Assembly (NCBI GenBank): GCA_963841415.1
Contig: CAWJCN010000004.1
Location: forward strand, 641,061 to 705,060
Direction: 5' to 3'
Source of the DNA: DASUAS01 sp963841415
GTDB lineage: Bacteria > Actinomycetota > Acidimicrobiia > IMCC26256 > DASPTH01
Length of the DNA: 64,000 bases
Below, in pieces: positions 20,307 through 29,443 of this stretch. Numbering within the stretch: the first letter of the stretch is position 1; each line of letters opens with the position of its first letter. Under the pieces are notes generated by a model. It was given only the letters and a program-made list of their open reading frames with translations, was not told where the DNA came from and did not search any database. The translations under genes and the position numbers were made by a program.

Positions 20307-21665
20307 CTACAGACGGGCCGGTGCGGTACGAGCCGCAGCGTGCTCCACCAGGTCGACCAGCCGGTCGGCGGCGGCCGCGGCCGCGTCCGGGTCCGTGGCC
20401 TCGACCATCACACGCACGAGCGGCTCGGTGCCCGACGGGCGCACCAGCACCCGCCCGTCGTCGCCGAGCTCGTCGTCGACGTCGCGGACCCGGCTCCAGA
20501 AGGCAGCATCGCGGGTGAGCCCATCGGCCCCCGCGACCTCGACGTTGCGCAAGACCTGCGGCACCCGGGTGAGCACCGATGCGAGCTCGGAGAGCGATCG
20601 CCCCCGGCGGGCCATGGTGTCGAGCAGGAAGACGCCGGTGAGCGTGCCGTCGCCCGTCGTCGCGTGGTCGGCGTAGATCACGTGACCCGACTGCTCGCCG
20701 CCGAGCGTGAGGTTGCGCTGCTCGAGGACGTCCAGCACGTTGCGGTCGCCCACCGGCGTCTCGATCACGGCGATCCCGTACGGCTCGAGCGCGCGCCGCA
20801 GGCCCAGGTTGGACATCACGGTCGCGACCACGGCGTTGCCACGAAGCAGCGTGCGATCGTGCAGGTCGATACCGGCGATGGCGAGCATCTCGTCGCCGCC
20901 GACCAGTGCGCCGCGCTCGTCGACCGCGATGACGCGGTCGGCGTCGCCGTCGAACGCGAGCCCGGCATCGGCGCGCTCCACCAGCACTGCTTCCTGCAGC
21001 TGCTCAGGATGGGTCGACCCGCATTCGGCGTTGATGTTCACCCCGTCGGGCGTGGCGTGGATCACGTCGACCGTCGCGCCGAGCGCACGCAGCGCGGTGG
21101 GCGCGGCGCGGAACGCGGCGCCGTTGCCGCAGTCGAGCACGACGTGCAGCCCGGTGAGCTGGCGCCCCTGGAGCGAGTCGACGAGCATCGCCACGTAGTC
21201 GTCGAGCGCGCTGCGGTGCTCGCTCGACACACCGACGCCGAAGCCCGAGGGGCCGGGTTCCGGTTGCGCGACGGCCAGCGCCCGCAACTCCTGCTCGACC
21301 TGATGTTCGAGCGCCTCGGGGATCTTGCGCCCGCCGGCCGCGAACAGCTTCACGCCGTTGTCGCCGAAGGGGTTGTGGCTGGCGGAGATGACCGCGGCCG
21401 GCGCGCCGCGCTCGCGGGCGACGTGGGCGACACCGGGCGTGGGCAGCACGCCGACGAGCACGACGTCGGCCCCTTCGGCACACAGGCCGGTGACCAGCGC
21501 GGCCTCGAGCATCGGCCCCGAACGGCGGGTGTCACGGCCGACGACGAACGGCTCATCGCTCCCGAGGACACGCGCCGCGGCCCGTCCGAGCGCGGTGACG
21601 AGCTCCGACGTGAGCTCGACGTTGGCGACGCCGCGCACCCCGTCGGTGCCGAACCGCAGCGTCAT
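20307..21665 (-). CDS. glmM: Phosphoglucosamine mutase
   Basis: A 452-residue enzyme that converts glucosamine 6-phosphate to glucosamine 1-phosphate for UDP-GlcNAc. It starts MTLRFGTDGVRGVAN at ATG 21665. The phosphoserine loop is ISASHNPFGDNGVK, the Mg loop LAFDGDADRVIAVD, the sugar loop GGEQSGHVIY and the phosphate loop VRPSGTEPLVRVM. Length is usual. It lies 19 bp downstream of rpsI and 11 bp upstream of the giant glmS-like gene, so the two amino-sugar steps are probably co-transcribed with rplM-rpsI. Confidence 0.97.
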   Translation of the reverse strand: MTLRFGTDGVRGVANVELTSELVTALGRAAARVLGSDEPFVVGRDTRRSGPMLEAALVTGLCAEGADVVLVGVLPTPGVAHVARERGAPAAVISASHNPFGDNGVKLFAAGGRKIPEALEHQVEQELRALAVAQPEPGPSGFGVGVSSEHRSALDDYVAMLVDSLQGRQLTGLHVVLDCGNGAAFRAAPTALRALGATVDVIHATPDGVNINAECGSTHPEQLQEAVLVERADAGLAFDGDADRVIAVDERGALVGGDEMLAIAGIDLHDRTLLRGNAVVATVMSNLGLRRALEPYGIAVIETPVGDRNVLDVLEQRNLTLGGEQSGHVIYADHATTGDGTLTGVFLLDTMARRGRSLSELASVLTRVPQVLRNVEVAGADGLTRDAAFWSRVRDVDDELGDDGRVLVRPSGTEPLVRVMVEATDPDAAAAAADRLVDLVEHAAARTAPARL

Positions 21666-21684
21666 GTCGTGACCTCGATGCGCC

Positions 21685-22077
21685 TCAGCGCTTCGAGTAC
21701 TGCGGCGCCTTGCGGGCCTTCTTGAGGCCGTACTTGCGCCGCTCCTTCTCTCGGGCGTCGCGCGTGAGCAGGCCTGCCTTCTTGAGCTGCGGACGCGCTT
21801 CGTCGTCGAGGGCGATGAGAGCGCGGGCGATGCCAAGACGCAGCGCGCCGGCCTGCCCGCTCACGCCGCCGCCGTCGAGCGTGGCGTCGACGTCGTAGAC
21901 GTCGGCGGTCTGGGTGAGGCGCAGCGGCTCGAGCGCGACCACTCGGTGGGTGAGGATCGGGAAGTACTGCTCGAACGGCCGGCCGTTGACCTTGATCACG
22001 CCGGACCCGGGACGCAGGCGGACGCGTGCAACCGCTTCCTTGCGACGACCGGTGCTCTGGATGAGTGGCTTCGGCAC
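21685..22077 (-). CDS. rpsI: Ribosomal protein S9
   Basis: A 130-residue small-subunit protein. It has the family start PLIQSTGRRKEAVARVRL and the conserved basic end RKYGLKKARKAPQYSKR, whose last residues reach the P-site tRNA. The GTG start at 22077 is preceded by a GAGGAG ribosome site; an in-frame extension upstream to 22203 does not look like S9. It is the second gene of the rplM-rpsI pair, 76 bp after rplM. Confidence 0.96.
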   Translation of the reverse strand: MPKPLIQSTGRRKEAVARVRLRPGSGVIKVNGRPFEQYFPILTHRVVALEPLRLTQTADVYDVDATLDGGGVSGQAGALRLGIARALIALDDEARPQLKKAGLLTRDAREKERRKYGLKKARKAPQYSKR

Positions 22078-22153
22078 TGTGCTCCTCGGACCTACGAAAC
22101 GAGATGAAGCGCAGCCGTGCCCGGAGGGCGGGACGGCGTAGCGGAATCGACCA

Positions 22154-22597
22154 TCAACGGTGCTTCGACGCCAGCGTGCGCGGCTGGGGCTGCTGTGCGG
22201 CATGCGGATGGGCGGGACCGGCGTAGATGCGCAGCTTGCGGATCATCGCCCGGCCGAGACGGTTCTTCGGCAGCATGCCGCGCACGGCGAGGCGCACCAC
22301 CCGCTCCGGATCGCGTGCGAGCAGGTGCTCGAGCGGCTCGGAGGTGAGACCGCCCGGGTAGCCCGAGTGCCGGCGGTACTGCTTGTCGGCGAGCTTCCGC
22401 GGGCTCAGGTCGAGCTTGGCCGCGTTCACCACGATCACGTGGTCGCCGGTGTCGACGTGGGGCGCCCAGATCGGCTTGTGCTTTCCGCGCAGCAGGGTGG
22501 CCACCTCGGTGGCGACCTTGCCCAGCACCTGGCCCTCGGCGTCGATCACGTGCCAGGCGCGGTTGATGTCAGCGGGTTTCGGGGTGAACGTGCGCAA
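22154..22597 (-). CDS. rplM: Ribosomal protein L13
   Basis: A 147-residue large-subunit assembly protein. It reads RTFTPKPADINRAWHVIDA, GDHVIVVNAAKLDLSPRK and VRGMLPKNRLGR. There is no ATG or GTG at the family start; TTG 22597 is chosen because it sits directly at the conserved RTFTPKP and is preceded by GAGG seven bases away. It is first in the rplM-rpsI(-glmM-glmS-like) run and diverges from the lipoprotein gene at 22764. Confidence 0.95.
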   Translation of the reverse strand: MRTFTPKPADINRAWHVIDAEGQVLGKVATEVATLLRGKHKPIWAPHVDTGDHVIVVNAAKLDLSPRKLADKQYRRHSGYPGGLTSEPLEHLLARDPERVVRLAVRGMLPKNRLGRAMIRKLRIYAGPAHPHAAQQPQPRTLASKHR

Positions 22598-22658
22598 CGG
22601 ATCCTCACGAAGAAATTGCGGAGCGTCGACTGCGGGCGGGCGTCGGACGCGAAGGGAC

Positions 22659-22688
22659 AATCTAGTCCGCGGGCCGGTCGGCCAGCAA
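22659..22688 (-). promoter_or_regulatory. Candidate promoter of rplM-rpsI
   Basis: On the minus strand TTGCTG (22688-22683) is followed after 18 bp by TAGATT (22664-22659), a fair match to the housekeeping sigma -35/-10 pair. It would start transcription about 55-60 bases before the rplM TTG. The match is by eye only. Confidence 0.4.
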
Positions 22689-22763
22689 TCGGGGCCGGTG
22701 ACTTCAGCCCGGCGGCCGAGACAGTCGATACTTGAGGCACCCCACCACCGAGGCAGGTCCCAC

Positions 22764-23924
22764 ATGCTCCGCCCCCTTCGCCTGCTCGCGGCGTGCGTCC
22801 TGGTGGCCGCCGCCGCAGCCGCCTGCTCCTTTCCCCCGGCCGAACCGGGTGCGCCCGGGCTCGTCACCTTCGACAACTGGGTGAGCGGTCGCAACAAGAT
22901 CTGGGATCTGGCCTTCTCCCCCGGGTTCCTCCCGCCCGTCTACACCGAGAACGACTCGGGGGTGATCTACGCCCGGACCAACGCCGAGAACGCCCGCCCG
23001 CTCGGTGCCGTCACCCAGTTCGACGGCTCGTTCGATCCCACCGGTGAAGGCGGGCTCATGGGGATCGCACTCAGCCCGGGCTTCAACGCCACGACCGACC
23101 GGCGCGTGTTCGTCTGCTACTCGACGACGTCCGACAACCGGGTCGCCCGCTTCGACCTCGACTTCGGCGCCGCCCCCATGGCGGCGATCAGCAACTGGAC
23201 GCCGATCATCACCGGCCTGCCCCACGCCGGCAACCACGACGGGTGCCGAGTGCGGTTCCAGCCCGGTACCGACGCGCTGTTCGTGAGCACGGGCGACGCC
23301 GCCACCGCCACCGCGCCGCAGTCGACCAGCGTGCTCGGCGGCAAGATCCTGCGCGTCGACATGAACGGCGCGCCGTGGCCCGGCAACACGTCGGGCGCGC
23401 GTTGGTACACGCGGGGCCACCGCAATCCCCAGGGTCTCGCCTTCCGGCCCGGCTCCAACGATCCGTACTCGATCGAGCACGGTCCCGACGTCGACGACGA
23501 GGTCAACAAGCTCGTGAACGGCGCCAACGGCGGATGGAACCCCAACGACGGTGCCAACAACTACGACCAGTCGAAGCCGATGACCGATCCGACGCTCGAC
23601 CCCGGCAACACCATGACGCCCGTGTGGAAGTCGGGCAACGTGACCGTTGCGCCGTCGGGCGGCACGTTCCTCACGGGTGCGCAGTGGAAGTCGTGGGACG
23701 GCGCGCTCGTGGTCGCGTGCCTCGATGGGAGCCCGGACGTGGGCCAACGCCTGCTCGTCATGCACCTGAACTCGGCGGGCACCGCGCTCACCACGCCTGC
23801 GGTCACCGCCCTGGCCCGAGGTGTGCGCCTCCGCTCCGCGGTGGAAGGTCCCGACGGCAACCTCTACGTCGTCACCGACGGCACCAGCGGCGCCGGCGCG
23901 ATCTGGAAGGTCGTCCCGACCTGA
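22764..23924 (+). CDS. Glucose/sorbosone dehydrogenase-like lipoprotein (PQQ-type beta-propeller)
   Basis: A 386-residue secreted lipoprotein: a hydrophobic signal (LRLLAACVLVAAAAA) ends in a lipobox with Cys21. The rest fits the soluble PQQ aldose-sugar dehydrogenase family: GLMGIALSPGF, LPHAGNHDGCRVRFQPGTDA, LFVSTGD, GGKILRVDMNGAPWPGN, GHRNPQGLAF and EHGPDVDDEVNKL. Such propellers oxidise sugars with PQQ and Ca2+. Actual PQQ use is not proven by reading, and many homologues have unknown substrates. It is divergent from rplM and is followed 41 bp later by the AlkP-like gene. Confidence 0.85.
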   Translation: MLRPLRLLAACVLVAAAAAACSFPPAEPGAPGLVTFDNWVSGRNKIWDLAFSPGFLPPVYTENDSGVIYARTNAENARPLGAVTQFDGSFDPTGEGGLMGIALSPGFNATTDRRVFVCYSTTSDNRVARFDLDFGAAPMAAISNWTPIITGLPHAGNHDGCRVRFQPGTDALFVSTGDAATATAPQSTSVLGGKILRVDMNGAPWPGNTSGARWYTRGHRNPQGLAFRPGSNDPYSIEHGPDVDDEVNKLVNGANGGWNPNDGANNYDQSKPMTDPTLDPGNTMTPVWKSGNVTVAPSGGTFLTGAQWKSWDGALVVACLDGSPDVGQRLLVMHLNSAGTALTTPAVTALARGVRLRSAVEGPDGNLYVVTDGTSGAGAIWKVVPT

Positions 23925-23965
23925 CCCCTCACCCCACGCGAGGTGGCGTGGGTAGCGTTGCCGGG

Positions 23966-25450
23966 GTGAGTGACCTCGACCGCGCGCTCGACGTGCTGCT
24001 CGACGCGCGGCTGGAACCGATCGTCGACATGGTGGCGAGACGCACCGGTGACGACACCTACGAGGTGGCGAGCGCCGACGGCGCGGTGACGTTTCGCCGC
24101 ACCGGTCCCGGACCCGGCGGCTACGAGCGCACCGGCGTGAGCGGCACCGACCCGCTCGCCAACCAGGCACCGGACCGTCTCGTCGGTCTCGAGGACGAGC
24201 GCGCCGACCCGCACCCGTCGCGCGCCACGAACTCGTACCCGTTCGCCTGTGACCACGTGGCGCAGCTGTTCGACCATCCGGCGGCGCCCGACCTGTGCGT
24301 CCTCCATTCGGCCGCGCACAACTGGGAGGACCAGGGCGGCCACCGCGGCGAGCACGGGTCGCTCGGCATCGTGCAGGCGCGCGCGCCCTTCGTGGTCGCG
24401 GGCAAGGGCGTGCGCAACGACGGTCTGGTGCCGCGCGCCGGTCGCCTCGTCGACCTCGCCCCCACCATCGCCGCGCTGCTGGGCTGTGAGCCCGACGCAC
24501 ACGGCCACCACCTCGCCGGTCAGGACGGCGTCGTCCGCACCGACGTGCTCGACACGGACAGTCAGGCGCGGCCGCGCCACGTCGTCGGCTTCCTGTTCGA
24601 CGGCGTGAACCCGAACGTGCTCTACGCCATGGCCGCGGCAGGTGAGGCGCCCCACGTGGCCCGCCTCATGGAGATGGGCACCGCCTACGAGTGGGGCGCC
24701 ATGGCCGGCCTCCCCACCGTCACCCTCGCCAACCACACGTCGATCCTCACCGGCCGCCTGCCCGGCCACCACGGCATCCTGCACAACGCCTGGTACGACC
24801 AGGCCACCGGCGAGCAGGTGATCACCAACTCGCAGGCCACGTGGGCGTGGGCAATGCAGCACGTCACACCCGGGGTCGAGTCGCTCCACGACGCCATCCA
24901 CCGCGCCGACCCCGAAGCGTTCACCGCGTCCGTCAACGAACCGTGCGACATCGGTGCCGACTACTCGACCTTCGACTTCTTCCGCCGGGGCGAGGTGCCG
25001 CCGATCCCCGACTCGCCCGTCGGTCTGCCGCACACGACGGAGCGCTTCGTGCGGCCGTCGAAGGACTACTCGTGGTCGTCGGTGGTCGACCACATGGGCG
25101 CCGAGCAGGCCGTCGGCATCTGGGACGGGCACTACCGCGACCAGTCGTACCCGCCGCCGCGCTTCATGTGGTGCAACTTCACCCTGACCGACTCCGCCTT
25201 CCACGAAGGCGGCCCGTTCTCGGAGATCGCCGCAGCGTCCGTGCGCGACTCCGACGCGCGTGTCGGTGACGTGCTCGCCGCCGTCGAGCGCGCGGGTGCG
25301 TTCGACGACACCGCGTTCGTGCTCGTGGCCGACCACGGCATGCAGGAGACCGACCCCGCCGTGCGCGGCGACTGGGACGTCGAGCTGCGCGACGCCGGCG
25401 TCGACTTCCGCGACGAGGGCTACTGCTTCCTCTACGTCGGCGAGGCCTAG
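23966..25450 (+). CDS. AlkP-superfamily phosphodiesterase with permuted motif order
   Basis: 494 residues from GTG 23966. The second half begins like a type I phosphodiesterase/nucleotide pyrophosphatase: FLFDG (metal ligand D212), LPTVTLANHTSILTG (nucleophile probably T253), TLTDSAFHEGGP (D409, H413) and LVADHGM (D456, H457), and then stops soon after. The remaining ligand region, GGHRGEHGSLG (H130), with PFVVAGKGVR and LVDLAPTIAALLG, lies instead in the first 180 residues. In ordinary members this segment follows the DHG motif at the C-terminus. All seven ligands are therefore present, but in C-half/N-half order. No signal peptide is visible. The substrate is unknown. The stop overlaps the convergent ferritin/VIT gene by 4 bp. 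Confidence 0.8.
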   Translation: MSDLDRALDVLLDARLEPIVDMVARRTGDDTYEVASADGAVTFRRTGPGPGGYERTGVSGTDPLANQAPDRLVGLEDERADPHPSRATNSYPFACDHVAQLFDHPAAPDLCVLHSAAHNWEDQGGHRGEHGSLGIVQARAPFVVAGKGVRNDGLVPRAGRLVDLAPTIAALLGCEPDAHGHHLAGQDGVVRTDVLDTDSQARPRHVVGFLFDGVNPNVLYAMAAAGEAPHVARLMEMGTAYEWGAMAGLPTVTLANHTSILTGRLPGHHGILHNAWYDQATGEQVITNSQATWAWAMQHVTPGVESLHDAIHRADPEAFTASVNEPCDIGADYSTFDFFRRGEVPPIPDSPVGLPHTTERFVRPSKDYSWSSVVDHMGAEQAVGIWDGHYRDQSYPPPRFMWCNFTLTDSAFHEGGPFSEIAAASVRDSDARVGDVLAAVERAGAFDDTAFVLVADHGMQETDPAVRGDWDVELRDAGVDFRDEGYCFLYVGEA

Positions 25451-26589
25451 ACGGCCTGGCCGACCAAGCTGCCGACGCCGAACGTGACGGCCGCCACCAC
25501 GGAGCCGATGAGCGCCATCCGCAGGCCGGCGCGTCCGGCGTGACGGCCGGTGAAGATCGACGTGGCCGCGCCCACCGCGAACAACGCGATCACCGAGAGC
25601 ACGGCAGCGACGATCGTTGGCGCGGCGCCGCTCCCGAACAGGAACGGAAGCACCGGGAGCGCGGCGCCGAGCCCGAACGCGGCGAACGACGACGTCGCCG
25701 CGATCCACGGTGATCCGAGCGTACGGGGATCGATCCCGAGCTCCTCACGAGCGAGCGTGTCGAGCGCGACCTCGTCGCGGTTCATGATCGTGTCGACCAG
25801 GTTGCGCGCGGCTTCGGGCGCGAAGCCCTTCGCCCGGTAGATCATCTCGAGCTCGTCGCGCTCCTCTTCGGGAAACGCGCGGAGCTCTTCCTGCTCGATG
25901 CGCAGCTCGTTCTCGTAGAGCTCGCGTTGCGATCGGATCGAGATCCACTCGCCCGATGCCATCGAGAACGCGCCGGCGACCAGACCGGCGATGCCCGCCA
26001 GCAGGACGACGCTGTTGTTGCTCGTCCCGCCCGCGACCCCCATCACCAACGAGAAGTTGGACACGAGGCCGTCGTTCACCCCGAACACGCCGGCGCGCAG
26101 CACGCCACCCACCTCGGCGCGGTGCCGACCCTCCGACCGTGCGATGCGCCCACCCTCGGGGATCCCCTGCATCGCGGCGATGGTCCGCCCGGCGGCCCGC
26201 TCCTGTTGCGCCATCGCGTCGGTCGCTTCGGCATCGGACTGGTAGCGGTCGGCTTCCGCAGCCTCGGTGCGCAACATCAACGGCAGCACCGCCTCGGTGC
26301 CGAGGTGGCGCGCGAGGAAGCACAACGCGCGCACACGGAACGGCACGCGCGGGACCCGCGGCACCTCGCCGGCCTCCCGCAGCAGGCGCTCCCAGTGCGC
26401 CGCATGACGTTGTTCCGCCGCCGCGAGCGTGAGGAACACGTCGCGTCGGTGCGGGTCGGCGTACTCCGCGAGTCCCCGGAAGAGCGCGCCGCCGTTGACT
26501 TCGTCCGCGTACATGTCGCGCAGCCGCGCGATCCGCTTCGCGTCGGGCGTGTCCGGTGCCGCCTTCGCCACGCCGTGAACGCTACCCAT
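25447..26589 (-). CDS. Membrane-bound ferritin-like / VIT1-CCC1 fusion protein (MbfA-like)
   Basis: About 380 residues from ATG 26589; a GTG at 26625 could add 12 residues. The N-terminal domain (about 15-140) is ferritin-like with E30 and an ExxH pair at E59/H62. The C-terminal part is a VIT1/CCC1-type transporter: GVFGVNDGLVSNFSLVMGVA, then SGEWISIRSQRELYENEL, and two hydrophobic hairpins near the end (AATSSFAAFGLGAALPVLPF and ALIGSVVAAVTFGVGSLVG). MbfA-type proteins export iron or Mn across the inner membrane. It lies between truA and the convergent AlkP-like gene, apparently as a single gene. Confidence 0.87.
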   Translation of the reverse strand: MGSVHGVAKAAPDTPDAKRIARLRDMYADEVNGGALFRGLAEYADPHRRDVFLTLAAAEQRHAAHWERLLREAGEVPRVPRVPFRVRALCFLARHLGTEAVLPLMLRTEAAEADRYQSDAEATDAMAQQERAAGRTIAAMQGIPEGGRIARSEGRHRAEVGGVLRAGVFGVNDGLVSNFSLVMGVAGGTSNNSVVLLAGIAGLVAGAFSMASGEWISIRSQRELYENELRIEQEELRAFPEEERDELEMIYRAKGFAPEAARNLVDTIMNRDEVALDTLAREELGIDPRTLGSPWIAATSSFAAFGLGAALPVLPFLFGSGAAPTIVAAVLSVIALFAVGAATSIFTGRHAGRAGLRMALIGSVVAAVTFGVGSLVGQAV

Positions 26590-26676
26590 GCGGCCCGCCT
26601 CTTCTCGAACAAGTTGCAATTCCACCCCTTGCGCGGGGGTACAACGCGCACTTGCTCGGAGGAGGCGGGCGCGGGT

Positions 26677-27444
26677 TCAGTAGCCGACTTCCCAGAGGCA
26701 GAGACCCTGAGGTACGCCTACCCTTCCCGCCGCATTGCGATCGCGTGCGCGCAGGATGCCGAGGAGGTCACCGGCGCGGATCTTGCCCAGCCCCACGTCG
26801 ACGAGCGTGCCGACGATCGAACGCACCATCTGCCAACAGAACGCGGTCGCGGTGATGTCGTAGCGGAGCACGCCGTCGCCGAGGTCGTGCCAACTCGACT
26901 CGAGCACTCGGCGCACGGTCGTCGAACCGGCCGGGCCCTTGCGACAGAACGTGGCGAAGTCGTGCTCGCCGAGGAACGGGTCGGCGCCGAGTCGCAGTCG
27001 CGACACGTCGAGCGGCTCCGGCACCCACCATGCGGTGCGGGCCAGGAACGGATCGGGCACGGGCCGGTTCACGATGGTGTAGCGGTAGGCGCGCCACCGC
27101 GCGTCGTGACGGGCGTCGAACGGGGCGTCGAGCAGTGTGGCGTCGCGCACCACCACTTCGGGCCCGAGCTGTCGCGTCACCGCGTGCGCGACGCGGTCGA
27201 CGTCGACCTCGCTCGCGACCGGCAGCGACACCACTTGGCCCCACGCGTGCACGCCCGCGTCGGTCCGGCCCGCGCACGTGAGCGCGACGTCGTCGCGATT
27301 GAAGACGCGCGCCAACGCCCCGCGCAGCACTCCCTCGACGGTACGCGTCTCGGGTTGTGCCGCGAACCCGTGGAAGTCGGTGCCGTCGTACGCGACCGTG
27401 AGCTTGAGCACCCGGTCGGCCCCCGCGAAGGGGAGCTGGGTCAC
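26677..27444 (-). CDS. truA: tRNA pseudouridine(38-40) synthase
   Basis: A 255-residue TruA. It contains LKLTVAYDGTDFHGFA, the catalytic Asp in TCAGRTDAGVHAWGQVV, WRAYRYTIVNRP and FCWQMVRSIVGTLVDVGLG. The GTG start at 27444 overlaps the rplQ TGA stop (GTGA), so truA is the last gene of the alpha cluster and probably translationally coupled to it, a common arrangement. Confidence 0.96.
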   Translation of the reverse strand: MTQLPFAGADRVLKLTVAYDGTDFHGFAAQPETRTVEGVLRGALARVFNRDDVALTCAGRTDAGVHAWGQVVSLPVASEVDVDRVAHAVTRQLGPEVVVRDATLLDAPFDARHDARWRAYRYTIVNRPVPDPFLARTAWWVPEPLDVSRLRLGADPFLGEHDFATFCRKGPAGSTTVRRVLESSWHDLGDGVLRYDITATAFCWQMVRSIVGTLVDVGLGKIRAGDLLGILRARDRNAAGRVGVPQGLCLWEVGY

Positions 27445-27791
27445 ACCAGCTCGACGCGCGCCATGGGCGCGTTGTCGCCGGGGCGCGGGCCCAGCTTCAG
27501 GATGCGCAGGTAGCCACCCGGACGGTCGCGGTAGCGCGGCCCGATCTCGGCGAACAGCTTGTGCGTGACGTCCTGGTCGTGGATCGTCGCGATCACCTGC
27601 CGCCGCTGGTGCACGCCGCCCGTCTTGGCCTTGGTGATGAGATGCTCGGCGTACGGACGCAGCGCCTTCGCGCGGTTGACCGTGGTGACGACGTAGCCGG
27701 CCTCGAACAGGCTCGACGCCATGTTGGCCATGATCAACCGCTGGTGCGCGGGGTCGCGCCCGATGCGCGGACCCTTCTTGGGGGTCGGCAT
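27441..27791 (-). CDS. rplQ: Ribosomal protein L17
   Basis: A 116-residue large-subunit protein near the exit tunnel. It has the conserved start PRIGRDPAHQRLIMANMASS and TTVNRAKALRPYAEHLITKA, and it ends MARVELV. It follows rpoA by 2 bp and overlaps truA by 4 bp. Confidence 0.97.
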   Translation of the reverse strand: MPTPKKGPRIGRDPAHQRLIMANMASSLFEAGYVVTTVNRAKALRPYAEHLITKAKTGGVHQRRQVIATIHDQDVTHKLFAEIGPRYRDRPGGYLRILKLGPRPGDNAPMARVELV

Positions 27792-27793
27792 GG

Positions 27794-28726
27794 TTACTCC
27801 TTGGTGCGCAGGGCGAGGCCCCGCTCGTCGAGCTTCTGCAGCACCTCGTCGAGCGACTTCGAACCGAAGTTCGTGATCGCCAGGAGGTCGTCTTCGGTCT
27901 TCTGCACGAGCTGGCCGATGGTGTCGACGCGGGCCCGCTTCAGGCAGTTGCGCGGGCGCTCCGACAGCTCGAGCTCCTCGATGGGCAGCTCGAGGTCGGG
28001 CGACGCGGTCGACGGCGCCACCTCGCCGAGCTCGAGCCCGCGGGGCTCGTCGCTCAGGTCGGCGACCAGCGCCACGAGGTTGCGGAGCGTGTCGCCGGCC
28101 GACGACAGCGCGTCACGCGGCGAGATCGAACCGTCGGTCTCGATCTCGAGCGTGAGCTTGTCGTAGTTGGTGGCCTGCTCGACGCGCGTGGGTTCCACCG
28201 AGAACGCGACCCGGCGCACGGGCGAGAAGATGGCGTCGACGGGGATGAGACCGATGGTCGACGTGCGCTTGTTGCGCTCGGCCGAGAGGTAGCCGCGGCC
28301 CTGCTCGACGGTGAGGTCGACGGCGAGGCGACCCTTGGCGTTGACCGTCGCGAGGTGCAGCTCCGGGTTGAGGATCTCGACGTCGGCGGTGGTCTGGATG
28401 TCGGACGCGGTGACCTCACCGGGACCGCGCGCGTCGAGGCGCAGGGTCACCGGCTCGTCGGCCGTGCACGTGAGCACGAGGTCCTTGATGTTGAGGATCA
28501 GGTCGGTGACGTCTTCCTTCACGCCGGGGATGACGTCGAACTCGTGAAGTGCCTCGTCGAAGCGCACCTGCGTGACCGCAGCCCCGGGGATCGACGAGAG
28601 CAACGTGCGACGCAGGCTGTTGCCGAGCGTGTGGCCGAAGCCGGGCTCGAGCGGCGCGATGGTGAACTGCTGGAGGTTGCCTTCGGCTTCGCCGGCCTCG
28701 ACTTGGGGACGCTGGATGATGAGCAT
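27794..28726 (-). CDS. rpoA: RNA polymerase alpha subunit
   Basis: A 310-residue subunit. The N-terminal assembly domain has FTIAPLEPGFGHTLGNSLRR and LLSSIPGAAVTQVRFD. After an acidic linker (about 225-250) the C-terminal domain contains LSERPRNCLKRARVDTIGQL and ITNFGSKSLDEV, the part that binds UP elements and activators. The start is ATG 28726 (MLIIQRPQVE); upstream in-frame sequence is Arg/Ala-rich and not family-like. It lies 89 bp after rpsD and 2 bp before rplQ. Confidence 0.98.
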   Translation of the reverse strand: MLIIQRPQVEAGEAEGNLQQFTIAPLEPGFGHTLGNSLRRTLLSSIPGAAVTQVRFDEALHEFDVIPGVKEDVTDLILNIKDLVLTCTADEPVTLRLDARGPGEVTASDIQTTADVEILNPELHLATVNAKGRLAVDLTVEQGRGYLSAERNKRTSTIGLIPVDAIFSPVRRVAFSVEPTRVEQATNYDKLTLEIETDGSISPRDALSSAGDTLRNLVALVADLSDEPRGLELGEVAPSTASPDLELPIEELELSERPRNCLKRARVDTIGQLVQKTEDDLLAITNFGSKSLDEVLQKLDERGLALRTKE

Positions 28727-28815
28727 GGGTGCATCGCCTCTGATCTGGTGATCTGACCTGCCCGGTCCGCGGCCGCCGCGGACGGTGGACCTTGCTGGTT
28801 CGACGGGGGGAGGGG

Positions 28816-29439
28816 TTACTTGGAGTAGAGCTCGACGATCAGCTGCTCGCGCACGGGCACGTCGATCTGCTCGCGCAGCGGCAGGTCCCGGACCTCGGCC
28901 TTGAAGTCGCTGGCCGTGACCTCGAGCCACATCGGCACCGCGCGGTCGAGCGTGTCGATGTTGTGGCGCAGCACGATCATCTTCTGGGCCTTGGCCGACA
29001 TCGCGACGACGTCGCCCTTGCGCACCTGGTACGACGGGATCGTCACCCGCTTGCCGTTCACGAGCACGTGGCCGTGCCGGACGAACTGACGGGCCTGGTT
29101 GCGGCTGGCAGCGAAGGCGGTGCGGAACACCACGTTGTCGAGGCGCAGCTCGAGCATCCGCAGCAGGTTCTCGCCGGTGATGCCCTTCTCGCTGTTCGCG
29201 ACGGCGTAGGCGTTGCGGAACTGCTTCTCGAGCATGCCGTAGATGCGCTTGGCCTTCTGCTTCTCACGCAGCTGGAGCAAGTACTCGCTGTCGCGGATGC
29301 GACCACGACCGTGCTGACCGGGCGGGTAGGGCTTCCGCTCGACCGGGCACTTCATCGTGTCGCACTTCGGGCCCTTCAGGAACAGCTTCATCCGCTCGCG
29401 CCGGCAGAGGCGACAGACGGCTCCGGTGTAACGCGCCAT
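28816..29439 (-). CDS. rpsD: Ribosomal protein S4 (zinc-binding type)
   Basis: A 207-residue S4 that nucleates small-subunit assembly. ATG 29439 gives MARYTGAVCRLCRRERMKLF, with a four-cysteine zinc set at C9, C12, C26 and C31, the zinc-bearing S4 paralogue. The S4 RNA-binding domain spans LELRLDNVVFRTAF to HGHVLVNGKRVTIPSYQVRK. It lies 4 bp after rpsK. Confidence 0.97.
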   Translation of the reverse strand: MARYTGAVCRLCRRERMKLFLKGPKCDTMKCPVERKPYPPGQHGRGRIRDSEYLLQLREKQKAKRIYGMLEKQFRNAYAVANSEKGITGENLLRMLELRLDNVVFRTAFAASRNQARQFVRHGHVLVNGKRVTIPSYQVRKGDVVAMSAKAQKMIVLRHNIDTLDRAVPMWLEVTASDFKAEVRDLPLREQIDVPVREQLIVELYSK

Positions 29440-29443
29440 GGCT

